DNA of 64,000 nt from Bacteroidales bacterium. Its GTDB lineage: Bacteria; Bacteroidota; Bacteroidia; Bacteroidales; P3. The notes under the pieces were generated by a model. It saw only the letters and a list, made by a program, of their open reading frames with translations, did no database searches and was not told the origin of the DNA. A program made the position numbers and the translations under genes. Positions within the stretch are counted from its first letter, which is position 1, and each line of letters starts with the position of its first letter. Below are positions 29,276 through 38,410 of this stretch, piece after piece. The stretch covers positions 1 through 64,000 of the forward strand of contig JAEEIS010000060.1 of assembly GCA_016281475.1 (NCBI GenBank), given 5' to 3'.

Positions 29276-32200
29276 TCAGGCTTTCAGCGCCTTCTGCTCT
29301 TTGCGGGAGATGTCGTACACCACAGAGCAGGCAATGCAAATCGACGAGAACACACCGCAGACGATACCGATTAAGATGGCGAACACGAAACCACGAATCA
29401 CCTCACCGCCGAAGATGAACATCATCAATAGCGTGAAGAAGGTCGTGCCGCTGGTATTGATAGTACGGGCCAACGTCGAATTGATTGCATCGTTCATGTG
29501 TGTCTTGATGTCGCGCTTCGGGTAGAGCTTGCGGTACTCACGCACACGGTCGAAGATAACCACCGTGGCATTGATGGAGTAACCGATGACCGTCAGCACG
29601 GCAGCAATAAACGACTGGTCGACATCCAGGTTGAACGGCAGCAGACCGTGCAACAAGGCAAACACACCGATAACCAGAATCGTATCGTGGGTCAGAGCAG
29701 TAACACTACCCACACCGAAACGCCAGCTGCGGAAACGGAGACCGATGTACACAAACATCACAATCAGACCGCCGATAACAGCCAAGAAGGCGTTGCGGAC
29801 CAAGTCGTTTGCAATAGTTGCACCCACCTGCTCCGACTGGATAATACCCAGCGGGTTGGTCTCGGTGCTGCGGAACTCGTCTTCCGTAATTTCGTTAGCG
29901 AAGAAACCCTTTGTACCATTGTAGAGCATCTGGGCAATCTCGTTGTTCACAGACTCACCGTCCTCGTTCACCTTAAACTTGGTGGTAATCTTCAACTGCG
30001 AGCTGGGACCGTAGGTCTTCACCTCGGGCGACTCACCAAACTGCTCGTCTAAAGCAGAACGCACATCCACAGCATTCACAGGCTGGTCGAAACGAACCAC
30101 ATAGGTACGTCCACCCGTGAAGTCGATACCGCGGCTCAACCCGCGACCGATAATACCGATAAGGCAGATAGCGATGGCGCAGCAGGCGATAATGTAGAAC
30201 ATCTTACGCTTGCCGATGAAATCGACATGGGCATTACGCATAAAGTTCTCCGAGAAGGGGAACGAGAAGTTCATAGCCTTCTTATGGTTCAACATCCAGT
30301 CAATACAGAGACGGGTGATGAAGATAGATGTGAACAGTGAAGTGGCAATACCAATGCAGAGGGTGACTGCGAAGCCCTGGACGGGACCCGAGCCAAACAT
30401 AATCAGCACCAGACCCAACAGGAAGGTGGTCACCTGACCGTCGATAATGGCGGAATAGGCATTCTTAAAACCTTCGTCGACCGAATTGACAAGACTCTTA
30501 CCCGCACGCAATTCTTCTTTGATACGTTCATATATAATAACGTTACCGTCAACAGCCATTGCCAATGTCAGCACGATACCTGCGATACCCGGCATCGTCA
30601 ACACCGAGCCAATCGAAGCAAGCACGCCCATTAGCAAGAAGATATTGGTGATAAGGGCAACAACCGACACCCAGCCGCCACGGTTGTAGAACACAACCAT
30701 ATAGACCAGCACAATGATAAAGGCAAGGATGAAGGAGATAAGACCCTTGTGGATAGACTCTTGACCTAGCGAAGGACCAACAACAGCCTCCTGCACGATA
30801 ATGGCGGGAGCAGGCAGCTTACCCGACTTCAGAATGTTTGCCAAGTCCTTGGCCTCCTCCAACGTGAAGCTACCCGTGATAGACGAACGTCCACCAGCAA
30901 TCTCGCCGTTGACCACAGGAGCGGAATAAACCAAGTCGTCAAGCACTATGGCGATGCACTTGCCGACATTCTCGCCAGTGATACGCTTCCACTCACGCGC
31001 GCCTTCATTATTCATTGTCATCGAAATCTCGTTGCCGCCGGCATTGCTGAAGTCCTGACGGGCATCGGTAATGACGCTACCATCCAGAAGAGCCGAACCG
31101 TCGCGAGTGTTGATACGGATAGCAAACAGTTGATAGATGTCCGAGCCGTCCTGCACAGGCTTGGCACTCCAAAGGAACTTCACCGTGCGGCTGTCGAGCA
31201 CCTTCTTTTCGAAAGCCATATTGATCATGCGGCTGATAGCATCGCGGCTCTTGGCGCGGGCATATCCGACCACGGGACCCTGAAGCAGGCCGCCCTTCTC
31301 GTTAATGTTCGGCATCAACATATTCTCATTAAAGAGCGGGTGGTCCTTGGCAATCTCGCTCATGGCCGACTCCACATCGTCCTTCTCGCCCGCATTCAAG
31401 GCGTTGAGCAGAGAGTCTCCCTCGGTAGCAGCCTGAGCCTCGGCATCAGCAGCCTCGGCCACCTCCTCGGTAGCGGGAGTCTCTTCCGTCTGACCGTCGA
31501 TACCGCCAACACCGGCAATATACTTGTCGGCTTTCTCTAGCATCTGGTAGGCCTCGGCGTTATCATAGGTCAGCCAGAACTCCAACTGGGCAGTACCCTG
31601 AAGGAGCTTGCGGACACGCTGTGGGTCCTTCACACCAGGCAGTTCAACCAAAATGCGCTCGGAAGCGCGGAGCTGCTGGATAGTGGGCTGGGCGACACCA
31701 AACTTGTCAATACGCTGGCGGAGGATCTCGTAAGTGCGGTCGTAGGCACCGGCAGCCTCCTCCTTTACCACTCGGATGACTGTCTCATTGTCATCGTTCA
31801 ACTTGATACGATCGCGCAACTGGGTGTTGAAATACGAAGCCAGCTGCACGTCGGGATTCACCTGACGAATCGCATCGTAGAACAGCGACACAAAGTCGCG
31901 GTTAGTGGTCTTCTTCTGTGCGTCCACAGCCATGTCGATAGCGCGGTTGAACACAGAATCCTGCGTGTGTCCAGCCAATGCCCGCACCACGTCGACCGTG
32001 GAAACCTCAAGCATCACATTCATACCGCCCTTAAGGTCAAGGCCGAGGTTAATCTCGCGAGACTGGCACTGACGGTAGGTGAAGCCCAGATACACCTTCT
32101 CACTGGCCATGGAATCAAGATATTGAGCTTCGCGGTCAACCAAGAGGGAGTCCTTCAAGGTCTGGGCATACAACGCATCCCCCTTGGCCTTGGCGTTAAT

Positions 32201-32353
32201 TAAATTTTGTGCTGTTTTACTCTCAACATAGGCATTTGCCGCCGCCGAAGCGTTCTTCTCTACCCTGCTCGTAACAAATGTAAACGACAATTGATACAAA
32301 CATACCAACACAAACGACCATGTTAGAAATTTGATAAGTCCTTTATTCTGCAT
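29276..32353 (-). CDS. secDF: Protein translocase SecDF fusion
   Basis: The 1025-residue protein joins SecD and SecF, which use the proton gradient to pull exported proteins out of SecYEG. SecD begins with one helix and the INLGLDLKGGMNVMLEV motif, the large periplasmic domain (DKFGVAQPTIQQLRASERIL), and six-helix core (LTLAMAVDGNVIIYERIKEE). SecF starts near AHVDFIGKRKMFYII with GIDFTGGRTYVVRF and the core GYSINATVVIFDRVREYRK. A Glu/Ala-rich insert of about 50 residues lies in the periplasmic part. It heads a minus-strand operon with its own promoter. Confidence 0.96.
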   Translation of the reverse strand: MQNKGLIKFLTWSFVLVCLYQLSFTFVTSRVEKNASAAANAYVESKTAQNLINAKAKGDALYAQTLKDSLLVDREAQYLDSMASEKVYLGFTYRQCQSREINLGLDLKGGMNVMLEVSTVDVVRALAGHTQDSVFNRAIDMAVDAQKKTTNRDFVSLFYDAIRQVNPDVQLASYFNTQLRDRIKLNDDNETVIRVVKEEAAGAYDRTYEILRQRIDKFGVAQPTIQQLRASERILVELPGVKDPQRVRKLLQGTAQLEFWLTYDNAEAYQMLEKADKYIAGVGGIDGQTEETPATEEVAEAADAEAQAATEGDSLLNALNAGEKDDVESAMSEIAKDHPLFNENMLMPNINEKGGLLQGPVVGYARAKSRDAISRMINMAFEKKVLDSRTVKFLWSAKPVQDGSDIYQLFAIRINTRDGSALLDGSVITDARQDFSNAGGNEISMTMNNEGAREWKRITGENVGKCIAIVLDDLVYSAPVVNGEIAGGRSSITGSFTLEEAKDLANILKSGKLPAPAIIVQEAVVGPSLGQESIHKGLISFILAFIIVLVYMVVFYNRGGWVSVVALITNIFLLMGVLASIGSVLTMPGIAGIVLTLAMAVDGNVIIYERIKEELRAGKSLVNSVDEGFKNAYSAIIDGQVTTFLLGLVLIMFGSGPVQGFAVTLCIGIATSLFTSIFITRLCIDWMLNHKKAMNFSFPFSENFMRNAHVDFIGKRKMFYIIACCAIAICLIGIIGRGLSRGIDFTGGRTYVVRFDQPVNAVDVRSALDEQFGESPEVKTYGPSSQLKITTKFKVNEDGESVNNEIAQMLYNGTKGFFANEITEDEFRSTETNPLGIIQSEQVGATIANDLVRNAFLAVIGGLIVMFVYIGLRFRSWRFGVGSVTALTHDTILVIGVFALLHGLLPFNLDVDQSFIAAVLTVIGYSINATVVIFDRVREYRKLYPKRDIKTHMNDAINSTLARTINTSGTTFFTLLMMFIFGGEVIRGFVFAILIGIVCGVFSSICIACSVVYDISRKEQKALKA

Positions 32354-32400
32354 GTTTTACGTGTTAAAGTTATATTTAGTTATTACTCTATTTGAACATG

Positions 32401-32430
32401 CAAAGATAAGAAAAAATATCGACACAGCAA
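32401..32430 (-). promoter_or_regulatory. Promoter of secDF and the downstream operon
   Basis: On the minus strand, TTG (32430-32428), a 19-base spacer and TATCTTTG (32408-32401) fit the Bacteroidota consensus. The expected transcript starts about 40 bases before the secDF ATG. Confidence 0.7.
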
Positions 32431-32766
32431 GGTTTTTCCAAAAAAAATATTTTTCTATATAAATGCAGCCACCCAAATGAAACAAGTTGTGGCAGTCCCA
32501 AACACACCCACAAACAGACACTTTTCATCACATTTGTAACACCTTCTACCACCTCGAAGGCCAGAGTCCGATTCTGACGCCAAAAAGAATCAAACGAAGA
32601 CAAAATGACAACAAGAAAATAGATATTACAAACCCGAAAAAGACAACACGGTCTATTGTCCAAACAATGCACGCAATCATCTCATAGTATGATATCTATA
32701 TGCAAATCCAAAACATTTTGACCCATATTTCTATCTTACTAAACAGTCCAAGCAATTTTTTTTGCG
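32431..32766. other. Gene-free spacer between divergent secDF and radC
   Basis: This stretch is A-rich on the + strand, with scattered short frames and no conserved coding signal, strong hairpin or repeat that I can see. Confidence 0.6.
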
Positions 32767-32774
32767 TACCTTTG
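32767..32774 (+). promoter_or_regulatory. -7 box of radC
   Basis: TACCTTTG fits TAnnTTTG and lies 17 bases before the ATG, giving a very short leader. No good -33 element is seen. Confidence 0.5.
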
Positions 32775-32791
32775 CAAAAAAATAGCACTCC

Positions 32792-33526
32792 ATGGACAGC
32801 GAAAACGACAGTCTCGGCCCCAAGACACTCCCCATCACCCAATGGGAGGAAGCAGACCGGCCAAGAGAAAAAATGCTTGCCCAAGGCAAGAAAAGCCTGA
32901 CCGATAGCGAACTGATCGCCATTCTTTTACGCACTGGAATAAAGGGAACCACCGCCATAGACCTCGCCAAGGCGATACTGCAGCAGGCCGGTGGGAGCCT
33001 AACAGAATTAGCCCGCCTCGAAGTCAACGACCTGCAGGGAAACAACAAAGGATTGGGTATGGCAAAGGCCGTCACCGTGCTGGCGGCATTGGAGCTTGGA
33101 AACCGGATGCTGAAGGAGAATAACGAACGTAAGGAAGACATCGTGAATGACAGCGACGACCTATTCCGCCTCGTCGCCCCAAGCATCATCGACCTGCCTC
33201 ACGAGGAGTTTTGGGCAATATACCTCACTCAGCGCAACAAAATATCATGGAAACAGCGTATTGGGTCGGGTGGGCTGACACAGACAACCGTCGATTTACG
33301 CATCATCTACCGTGCTGCGCTTGAGCACAACGCTGTGGCGATAGCCGTGATGCACAACCACCCTTCGGGCCGCCTGCAACCGAGCCAACCCGATAAGGAA
33401 CTGACCCGACGCATAGCCGAAGCCGGACAACTGTTGCACATCAAGTTGCTCGACCACCTCATTGTGGGCATCCTGCCCAGCGGCAAACGCGACTATTTCA
33501 GCTTTGCCGACAACGGTCTTTTGTAA
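32792..33526 (+). CDS. radC: RadC family JAB/MPN-domain protein
   Basis: The 244-residue protein has an N-terminal helix-hairpin-helix region (SLTELARLEVNDLQGNNKGLG) and a C-terminal JAB domain with the metal motif HNHPSGRLQPSQPD preceded by the conserved Glu (LPHEEFWAIYL). RadC was named for a repair role, later disputed; the true substrate of this metalloprotease-like fold is unknown. The start at 32792 (MDSENDSLGPK) is the first ATG after the -7 box. Its 3' end overlaps folB, encoded on the other strand, by 29 bases. Confidence 0.93.
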   Translation: MDSENDSLGPKTLPITQWEEADRPREKMLAQGKKSLTDSELIAILLRTGIKGTTAIDLAKAILQQAGGSLTELARLEVNDLQGNNKGLGMAKAVTVLAALELGNRMLKENNERKEDIVNDSDDLFRLVAPSIIDLPHEEFWAIYLTQRNKISWKQRIGSGGLTQTTVDLRIIYRAALEHNAVAIAVMHNHPSGRLQPSQPDKELTRRIAEAGQLLHIKLLDHLIVGILPSGKRDYFSFADNGLL

Positions 33527-33866
33527 TCTCAACAGACACGGCATCAAGCTGGCCTCCCAACGGAGGTGCCAGCTTCGAAACTCTCACCCTAACACTTTCA
33601 ATGGCAGGGTATTCCTTCAGCAATGCCTCTCCGATGCGGTCACCCACATGCTCCAAAAGATGCGACGGTTGCTGCATTTCCCTTTTCACGGTCTGATAGA
33701 CATTCAGATAGCTCACCGTGTCGGCTATATTGTCCGACTGCTGTGCACGCAAAGTATCGGTCTCATACGTCACGTCAAGCCGGAACCTCGTGCCTATCGT
33801 CCGCTCCTCGGAAAAGCAACCGTGGTGGGCATAGAAATACATATTCTCAAGCGTGATAGCACTCAT
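33498..33866 (-). CDS. folB: Dihydroneopterin aldolase
   Basis: FolB splits dihydroneopterin into hydroxymethyl-dihydropterin and glycolaldehyde in folate synthesis. The 122-residue frame has the family pattern: ITLENMYFYAHHGCFSEER at the N-terminus, LNVYQTVKREM, the catalytic-region HLLEHVGDRIGEALL, and the C-terminal KLAPPLGGQLDAVSVEI. It stands alone between radC (tail-to-tail, overlapping) and the terminator of pheS. Confidence 0.95.
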   Translation of the reverse strand: MSAITLENMYFYAHHGCFSEERTIGTRFRLDVTYETDTLRAQQSDNIADTVSYLNVYQTVKREMQQPSHLLEHVGDRIGEALLKEYPAIESVRVRVSKLAPPLGGQLDAVSVEITKDRCRQS

Positions 33867-33889
33867 GGAATCAACACATTGTTACAATA

Positions 33890-33913
33890 AAGCCTGCGGC
33901 ACGCCGCAGGCTT
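33890..33913 (-). terminator. Intrinsic terminator of pheS
   Basis: An 11-bp perfect stem (aagcctgcggc / gccgcaggctt) with a 2-base centre is followed by TTATT on the minus strand, seven bases past the pheS stop. Confidence 0.8.
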
Positions 33914-33919
33914 ATCCCT

Positions 33920-34969
33920 TTACACTATGGTGTCGAACTGCTTCAGGAAACGGAGGTCGTTCTCGAAATAGAGGCGCAGGTCGCGAATCTGGTACTTCAG
34001 CATTGCCATGCGCTCCACGCCCATTCCCAGCGCAAAACCGGAATATTCGTTGGGGTCGATATTGCAAGCCTTCAGCACATTGGGGTCTACCATGCCACAA
34101 CCCAATATTTCCAACCAGCCTGTTCCCTTGCAGATGTTACAGCCCTTACCGCCACAGATGCCGCAGGAGATATCCATTTCCGCCGACGGCTCTGTGAAGG
34201 GGAAATAAGAAGGGCGCAGACGTATCTGAGTCTGCTCGCCGAACATCTCCTTGGCAAAATAAAGCAGGGTCTGCTTAAGGTCGGCGAAAGAGACGTTCTT
34301 GTCCACATAAAGGGCCTCGACCTGATGGAAGATGCAGTGGGCACGGGCGCTGATAGCCTCGTTGCGGAACACACGCCCCGGCGCTATGATGCGGATGGGG
34401 GGCTTGTTGTTCTCCATGACGCGCACCTGCACCGACGAGGTGTGGGTACGGAGAGCCACCTCCTGCTTCCCCTCCTCCTTCTCTACGAAGAAGGTGTCCT
34501 GCATGTCACGGGCAGGATGGTCAGGTGGGAAATTAAGTGCAGAAAAGAGGTGCCAGTCGTCCTCAATCTCAACCGATTCCGCAACAGTAAAACCGATACG
34601 AGAGAATATCTCGGCTATCTCATTCATCACCACAGAGAGCACATGGCGGCTTCCCATTGTCACAAAGTCGGTGGGCATGGTGAGGTCACTGGACTTGTCC
34701 TGCTCCTGATGTTCTTCAACAAAGGACTTGAATTCCTCCACCTTGTCCATTGCAGCCACCTTTAGCATATTCAGGGCCTTGCCCAACTCTTTCTTTTCCT
34801 CGTTGGGGACGGTCTTAAACTGCTCGAAGAGCTCGCTGATGATACCTTTTTTTCCCAAGTATTTGACGCGGAACATTTCAACCTCCGCCGCCCTGTCTTG
34901 GAACTTCTCAATCTGAGTGGCGCGTATATCCTCAATATACGCCTGGATTTTGTCGTTTAGCAAATTCAT
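33920..34969 (-). CDS. pheS: Phenylalanine--tRNA ligase alpha subunit
   Basis: The 349-residue subunit carries the catalytic core of the (alpha-beta)2 enzyme that charges tRNA-Phe. An N-terminal coiled coil (about residues 1-85) is followed by the class II core: HPARDMQDTFFVE, motif 2 around IAPGRVFRNEAISARAH, then FHQVEALYVDKNVSFADLK, and motif 3 GFALGMGVERMAMLKYQI. A Cys-rich segment (CGICGGKGCNICKGTGWLEI) may bind zinc, as in other Bacteroidota and Gram-positive relatives. It overlaps the cyclophilin gene by 4 bases (ATGA), so translation is probably coupled. pheT is not in the window. Confidence 0.97.
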   Translation of the reverse strand: MNLLNDKIQAYIEDIRATQIEKFQDRAAEVEMFRVKYLGKKGIISELFEQFKTVPNEEKKELGKALNMLKVAAMDKVEEFKSFVEEHQEQDKSSDLTMPTDFVTMGSRHVLSVVMNEIAEIFSRIGFTVAESVEIEDDWHLFSALNFPPDHPARDMQDTFFVEKEEGKQEVALRTHTSSVQVRVMENNKPPIRIIAPGRVFRNEAISARAHCIFHQVEALYVDKNVSFADLKQTLLYFAKEMFGEQTQIRLRPSYFPFTEPSAEMDISCGICGGKGCNICKGTGWLEILGCGMVDPNVLKACNIDPNEYSGFALGMGVERMAMLKYQIRDLRLYFENDLRFLKQFDTIV

Positions 34970-35655
34970 TGTTCTATAATAGACATCTTCATTTTTACAT
35001 CTTCAATCGGTCGGTCCATCGGCCCGCATTGCACGGCGGCAATCTTGTCAATCACCTCCATGCCTTCCACCACCTCGCCAAAGACAGTGTAGTCACCGTC
35101 GAGGAAAGGCGTTCCACCTAAAGTGGCATAGACTTCGGACTGCTCTGGGGTGAAACTCTTGCCCATGCGCTGTTCGACCATCTTCAACCGGTTGGCATCC
35201 CACTTAGTACCCTGGACAATATAGAATTGGCACGACGACGAGGCCTTCTGCGGGTTCACCTCGTCGCCCTGACGGGCAGCAGCCAAAGCTCCCTTCTTGT
35301 GGAACAGGCCCGGCACAAACTCGGCAGGGATAGTGTAGCCCAGCTCCCCGTCGCCCAACATCTGCCCAGGTTTGGCATCACGCGATTTAGGGTCGCCGCC
35401 CTGTATCATAAACTGGTTGATGACTCTATGGAACAAAAGCCCGTCATAGGTGCCATCTTTTACCAACTTTATGAAATTATCGCGGTGAAGAGGGGTCTCA
35501 TTGTACAATTTTACCACCATATCGCCATACGAAGTCTCAATTTTGACATGGTATTCCTTATCGGCATTTCTCTTCTGTTTATCAGTTTTTTGCGCAAAAG
35601 AAAAAACAGAAATAACTATAAAAAATAATAAAAATAAAACTTTTTTTGTCATCAT
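34966..35655 (-). CDS. Cyclophilin-type peptidylprolyl isomerase, exported
   Basis: The roughly 229-residue protein has a signal peptide (KKVLFLLFFIVISVFSFAQ) and a cyclophilin domain with FHRVINQFMIQGGDP, the insert GYTIPAEFVPGLFHKKGALA, and SSSCQFYIVQG. It should speed proline isomerisation of proteins in the periplasm. I start at the ATG at 35655 (or 35652), because a longer frame from 35697 begins upstream of the -7 box at 35692-35685. It precedes and overlaps pheS. Confidence 0.93.
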   Translation of the reverse strand: MMTKKVLFLLFFIVISVFSFAQKTDKQKRNADKEYHVKIETSYGDMVVKLYNETPLHRDNFIKLVKDGTYDGLLFHRVINQFMIQGGDPKSRDAKPGQMLGDGELGYTIPAEFVPGLFHKKGALAAARQGDEVNPQKASSSCQFYIVQGTKWDANRLKMVEQRMGKSFTPEQSEVYATLGGTPFLDGDYTVFGEVVEGMEVIDKIAAVQCGPMDRPIEDVKMKMSIIEQ

Positions 35656-35670
35656 ACCGTGATTTTTTGT

Positions 35671-35692
35671 TATTTTTGCAGTTGCAAAATTA
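35671..35692. promoter_or_regulatory. Closely spaced divergent promoter boxes
   Basis: TATTTTTG on the + strand (35671-35678) could serve the lipoprotein gene; TAATTTTG on the minus strand (35692-35685) could serve the cyclophilin-pheS pair. The two boxes are only 6 bases apart. Both nearest TTTG -33 candidates give 22-base spacers. Confidence 0.5.
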
Positions 35693-35733
35693 GTCAAAAA
35701 AAATCAAATACTCACAAAAATAAACAACTTTTT

Positions 35734-36177
35734 ATGAAGAAAAAATGCCTTCCCCTCATCGGAATTCTGTTAATCAGCGCATTATCAGCCATCGCATTTT
35801 CTGCTTGCGACAAAGACACATGGTGCTATTTGGACGTCACAGTAATCGATTCCAAGTATGACAACGCCCCAGCTGGCGGTGCTTGGGTGAAAGTTCAGTA
35901 CGTAAAGAAGAACGAAGCCGACCCCATGAACAACATTGTCGGCACCATTTCCGACACCGGCCAGTGCAACGAAAACGGCATCTACAAGACCCGCTTTGCC
36001 GCCCCCGCCATCTTCACCATTATCGCCCGTGTGAACGAGCCCGACACGCTCAACAATAAGTTCTACTATCGCGAAGGAGAGAAATCCGTCCGCCTCAAAG
36101 AGGGCGAAGTGGTCACTGCCACGGTTAAGATTATTGGCGACAAGATTCTGGGCCGTGCCGACTTCCAAGAAATTTAA
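35734..36177 (+). CDS. Lipoprotein of unknown function
   Basis: The 147-residue protein has a lipoprotein signal: KKK at the N-terminus, a hydrophobic stretch, and a lipobox ending FSAC (Cys about residue 25), followed by DKDTW. The mature part is beta-rich and reads like a carboxypeptidase-regulatory or Ig-like sandwich (LDVTVIDSKYDNAPAGGAWV; then IYKTRFAAPAIFTIIAR). No named family is certain. The ATG at 35734 is chosen because it begins the signal peptide. DUF4301 follows after 21 bases in the same direction. Confidence 0.8.
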   Translation: MKKKCLPLIGILLISALSAIAFSACDKDTWCYLDVTVIDSKYDNAPAGGAWVKVQYVKKNEADPMNNIVGTISDTGQCNENGIYKTRFAAPAIFTIIARVNEPDTLNNKFYYREGEKSVRLKEGEVVTATVKIIGDKILGRADFQEI

Positions 36178-36198
36178 TCCTTTTCACTCCCCAAGCCT

Positions 36199-37746
36199 AT
36201 GTCCATCCAATTTTCTGACAAAGACCGCAAACAGATTGCATCGCTCGGACTGACCGAAGCCGATGTCAGTCGGCAAATCGACAATTTCCGCAAAGGATTT
36301 CCCAAGACCCATCTAGTGGAAGCCGCCACAGTCGAAAATGGCGGCATCCTGCGACTCGACGACCAAGCCATCAACCGCTACACCAAGTTCTACCAACAGA
36401 CCTCCAAGGGAAAGAAGATACTCAAATTCGTTCCTGCCTCGGGTGCCGCCACACGTATGTTCAAGGAGTTGTACTCTTTCACATCCACTTATTTCGGTGT
36501 CGACTACACCATCGAAAAGGAGCACCCCTCGGTCAAGGAGTTTCTTGAGAAGATTCGCACCTTCGCCTTCTTCAACGACCTCGTGGCCTGCATGGAAAAG
36601 GCCAATGCTGATTTCGACGACTACATGAACCGCGGCGACTACAGCACAGTCATCAACTTTCTGCTCAAAGAGCAATACATGGGCTACGGCAACCTACCCA
36701 AAGGACTGCTTAAGTTCCACAAATACGGACATCTGCAGCGCACCCCATTGGAAGAGCACATAGTCGAGGGAGCCGAATATGCCCGCATGAGCGACGGCAC
36801 GGTCAACCTCCACTTCACCGTCTCACCCGAACACCGTGCCCTTTTCCGCAAGAAGATTGCCGAGGTGAAACGCTACTACGAGGAAGCCTTCCACATCAAA
36901 CTGAACATCAGTTTCTCGGAGCAGAAACACTATACCGACATCATTGCCGTCGACGAGCAGAACGTACCCATCCGCGACGAAGAGGGCAAACTGGTCTTCC
37001 GCCCCGGTGGACACGGCGCACTCATCGAAAACCTCAACGAGCAACGGGCCGACCTCATCTTCGTCAAAAACATCGACAATGTGGTGCCCGACTGGATGAA
37101 GCACACTACCATCGTCTACAAGAAAGTCCTCGCTGGATTGCTCCTCAGCCTTCAGAAACAGACTTTTGAGTATCTACAGGCCCTCGACAAAAGTGTCACC
37201 GCCAAAGAGTTGAAAAAGATTGAACAGTACGCACAAGAGCAGTTGCAGATCAACCTCGACGAGGATTACCGCAAAGGCGATGAACGCCAACGCGCCCAAC
37301 AGCTTCACGACCTCCTCAACCGTCCCATGCGCGTATGCGGAATGGTCAAAAATCAAGGCGAGCCTGGCGGAGGCCCATTCTTCACGCTCAACACACAAGG
37401 CGTTAAGAGCCTACAGATTGTCGAAACCGCACAAATCAACGGCAAAGACCCCGAACAGGCCGCCATCCTTGCCAACGCCACCCATTTCAACCCTGTCGAC
37501 CTCGTCTGCGCCACCAAGAACTACCGTGGTCGCTACTTCGACCTGAGAAAGTACATCGACCCTGCTACCGGCTTTATCAGCAAGAAGAGCAAGGGTGCCA
37601 CTATCCTCAAGTCGCAGGAACTGCCCGGTCTTTGGAACGGAGCCATGGCCAATTGGACCACCATCTTTGTAGAAGTGCCACTTGCCACGTTCAACCCCGT
37701 CAAGACTGTCAACGACCTTCTTCGCAAAGAACACCTCGAAGGCTGA
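36199..37746 (+). CDS. DUF4301 family protein
   Basis: The 515-residue protein matches DUF4301, a Bacteroidota family. The N-terminal part has KILKFVPASGAATRMFKELY, a glycine-rich segment reminiscent of nucleotidyltransferase or sugar-nucleotide enzymes. Later segments include RPGGHGALIENLNEQRADLI and GMVKNQGEPGGGPFFTL. The reaction is not known. The protein has no signal peptide, so it is cytoplasmic. It ends before a good terminator and may share a transcript with the lipoprotein gene. Confidence 0.85.
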   Translation: MSIQFSDKDRKQIASLGLTEADVSRQIDNFRKGFPKTHLVEAATVENGGILRLDDQAINRYTKFYQQTSKGKKILKFVPASGAATRMFKELYSFTSTYFGVDYTIEKEHPSVKEFLEKIRTFAFFNDLVACMEKANADFDDYMNRGDYSTVINFLLKEQYMGYGNLPKGLLKFHKYGHLQRTPLEEHIVEGAEYARMSDGTVNLHFTVSPEHRALFRKKIAEVKRYYEEAFHIKLNISFSEQKHYTDIIAVDEQNVPIRDEEGKLVFRPGGHGALIENLNEQRADLIFVKNIDNVVPDWMKHTTIVYKKVLAGLLLSLQKQTFEYLQALDKSVTAKELKKIEQYAQEQLQINLDEDYRKGDERQRAQQLHDLLNRPMRVCGMVKNQGEPGGGPFFTLNTQGVKSLQIVETAQINGKDPEQAAILANATHFNPVDLVCATKNYRGRYFDLRKYIDPATGFISKKSKGATILKSQELPGLWNGAMANWTTIFVEVPLATFNPVKTVNDLLRKEHLEG

Positions 37747-37771
37747 CCACAGCCTCATCTATTATTATCCT

Positions 37772-37801
37772 AAAAGGCAGAGCTACACGCCCTGCCTTTT
37801 T
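37772..37801 (+). terminator. Intrinsic terminator after the DUF4301 gene
   Basis: A 9-bp stem (aaaaggcag / ctgcctttt, 37772-37780 and 37792-37800) with an 11-base loop ends in a T run. Confidence 0.82.
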
Positions 37802-37817
37802 CCATCTAATAAACCCA

Positions 37818-38342
37818 ATGAGCAACACAGGTATTAAAGAACTTGACATACGTCATTGCACCGAAGGAGACCTCGACAAGGTCCTTGCATTGGAGGCAGA
37901 AATAATGGCGCATCTAGAACGTCCCGACCTACTGCGACGCAACACCGAAACGATGTGGCGCACCTGTCTCCTACCTCCGCATGTATGTCTTGGGGCATGG
38001 CATGGAGATGTCTTGGTGGCATTGGCAGTGCTGTATGTGCCGCAAGAGGGCGACGATGAGGCTTTGGCACCTCTGCTGCAGACCATCAGCATAGAGGGAC
38101 ACCGCGCAGCGCACTTCAAGATATGCCTTGTGCATCCCAACTGGCGAGGTCACCACCTTCAAGTGCTGCTAGGTCAGCGGTTGCACGACGAAGCCCGCCA
38201 ACGGGGCTACAACCTGCTGTGTGCCACCGCATCGCCACACAATGCCGCCAGCATCCGAAGCCTGCAGCGGCTAGGCTACCACGCTGACCATACATTGCAA
38301 AAATATGGCTCGGAACGCATTATTTTCTATTATTTCAATTAA
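37818..38342 (+). CDS. GNAT family N-acetyltransferase
   Basis: The 174-residue protein has a GNAT fold: an N-terminal strand (IKELDIRHCTEGDLDKVLAL), the acetyl-CoA-binding turn region near LVHPNWRGHHLQVLLGQRL (motif A, Q/R-x-x-G-x variant), and a late segment SIRSLQRLGYHADHTLQKYG. The target is unknown. The start at 37818 follows the terminator of the previous gene; a longer frame upstream overlaps that gene and is not conserved. Confidence 0.82.
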   Translation: MSNTGIKELDIRHCTEGDLDKVLALEAEIMAHLERPDLLRRNTETMWRTCLLPPHVCLGAWHGDVLVALAVLYVPQEGDDEALAPLLQTISIEGHRAAHFKICLVHPNWRGHHLQVLLGQRLHDEARQRGYNLLCATASPHNAASIRSLQRLGYHADHTLQKYGSERIIFYYFN

Positions 38343-38348
38343 AATGCG

Positions 38349-38356
38349 TAATTTTG
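38349..38356 (+). promoter_or_regulatory. -7 box of the metal-efflux operon
   Basis: TAATTTTG lies 55 bases before the first gene of the operon, with a T-rich but weak -33 region. No operator palindrome is evident. Confidence 0.5.
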
Positions 38357-38410
38357 CAGCGTGATACAATCTACACAAAGGTTTGCTCACTCTTACACAA
38401 CAACCACATA

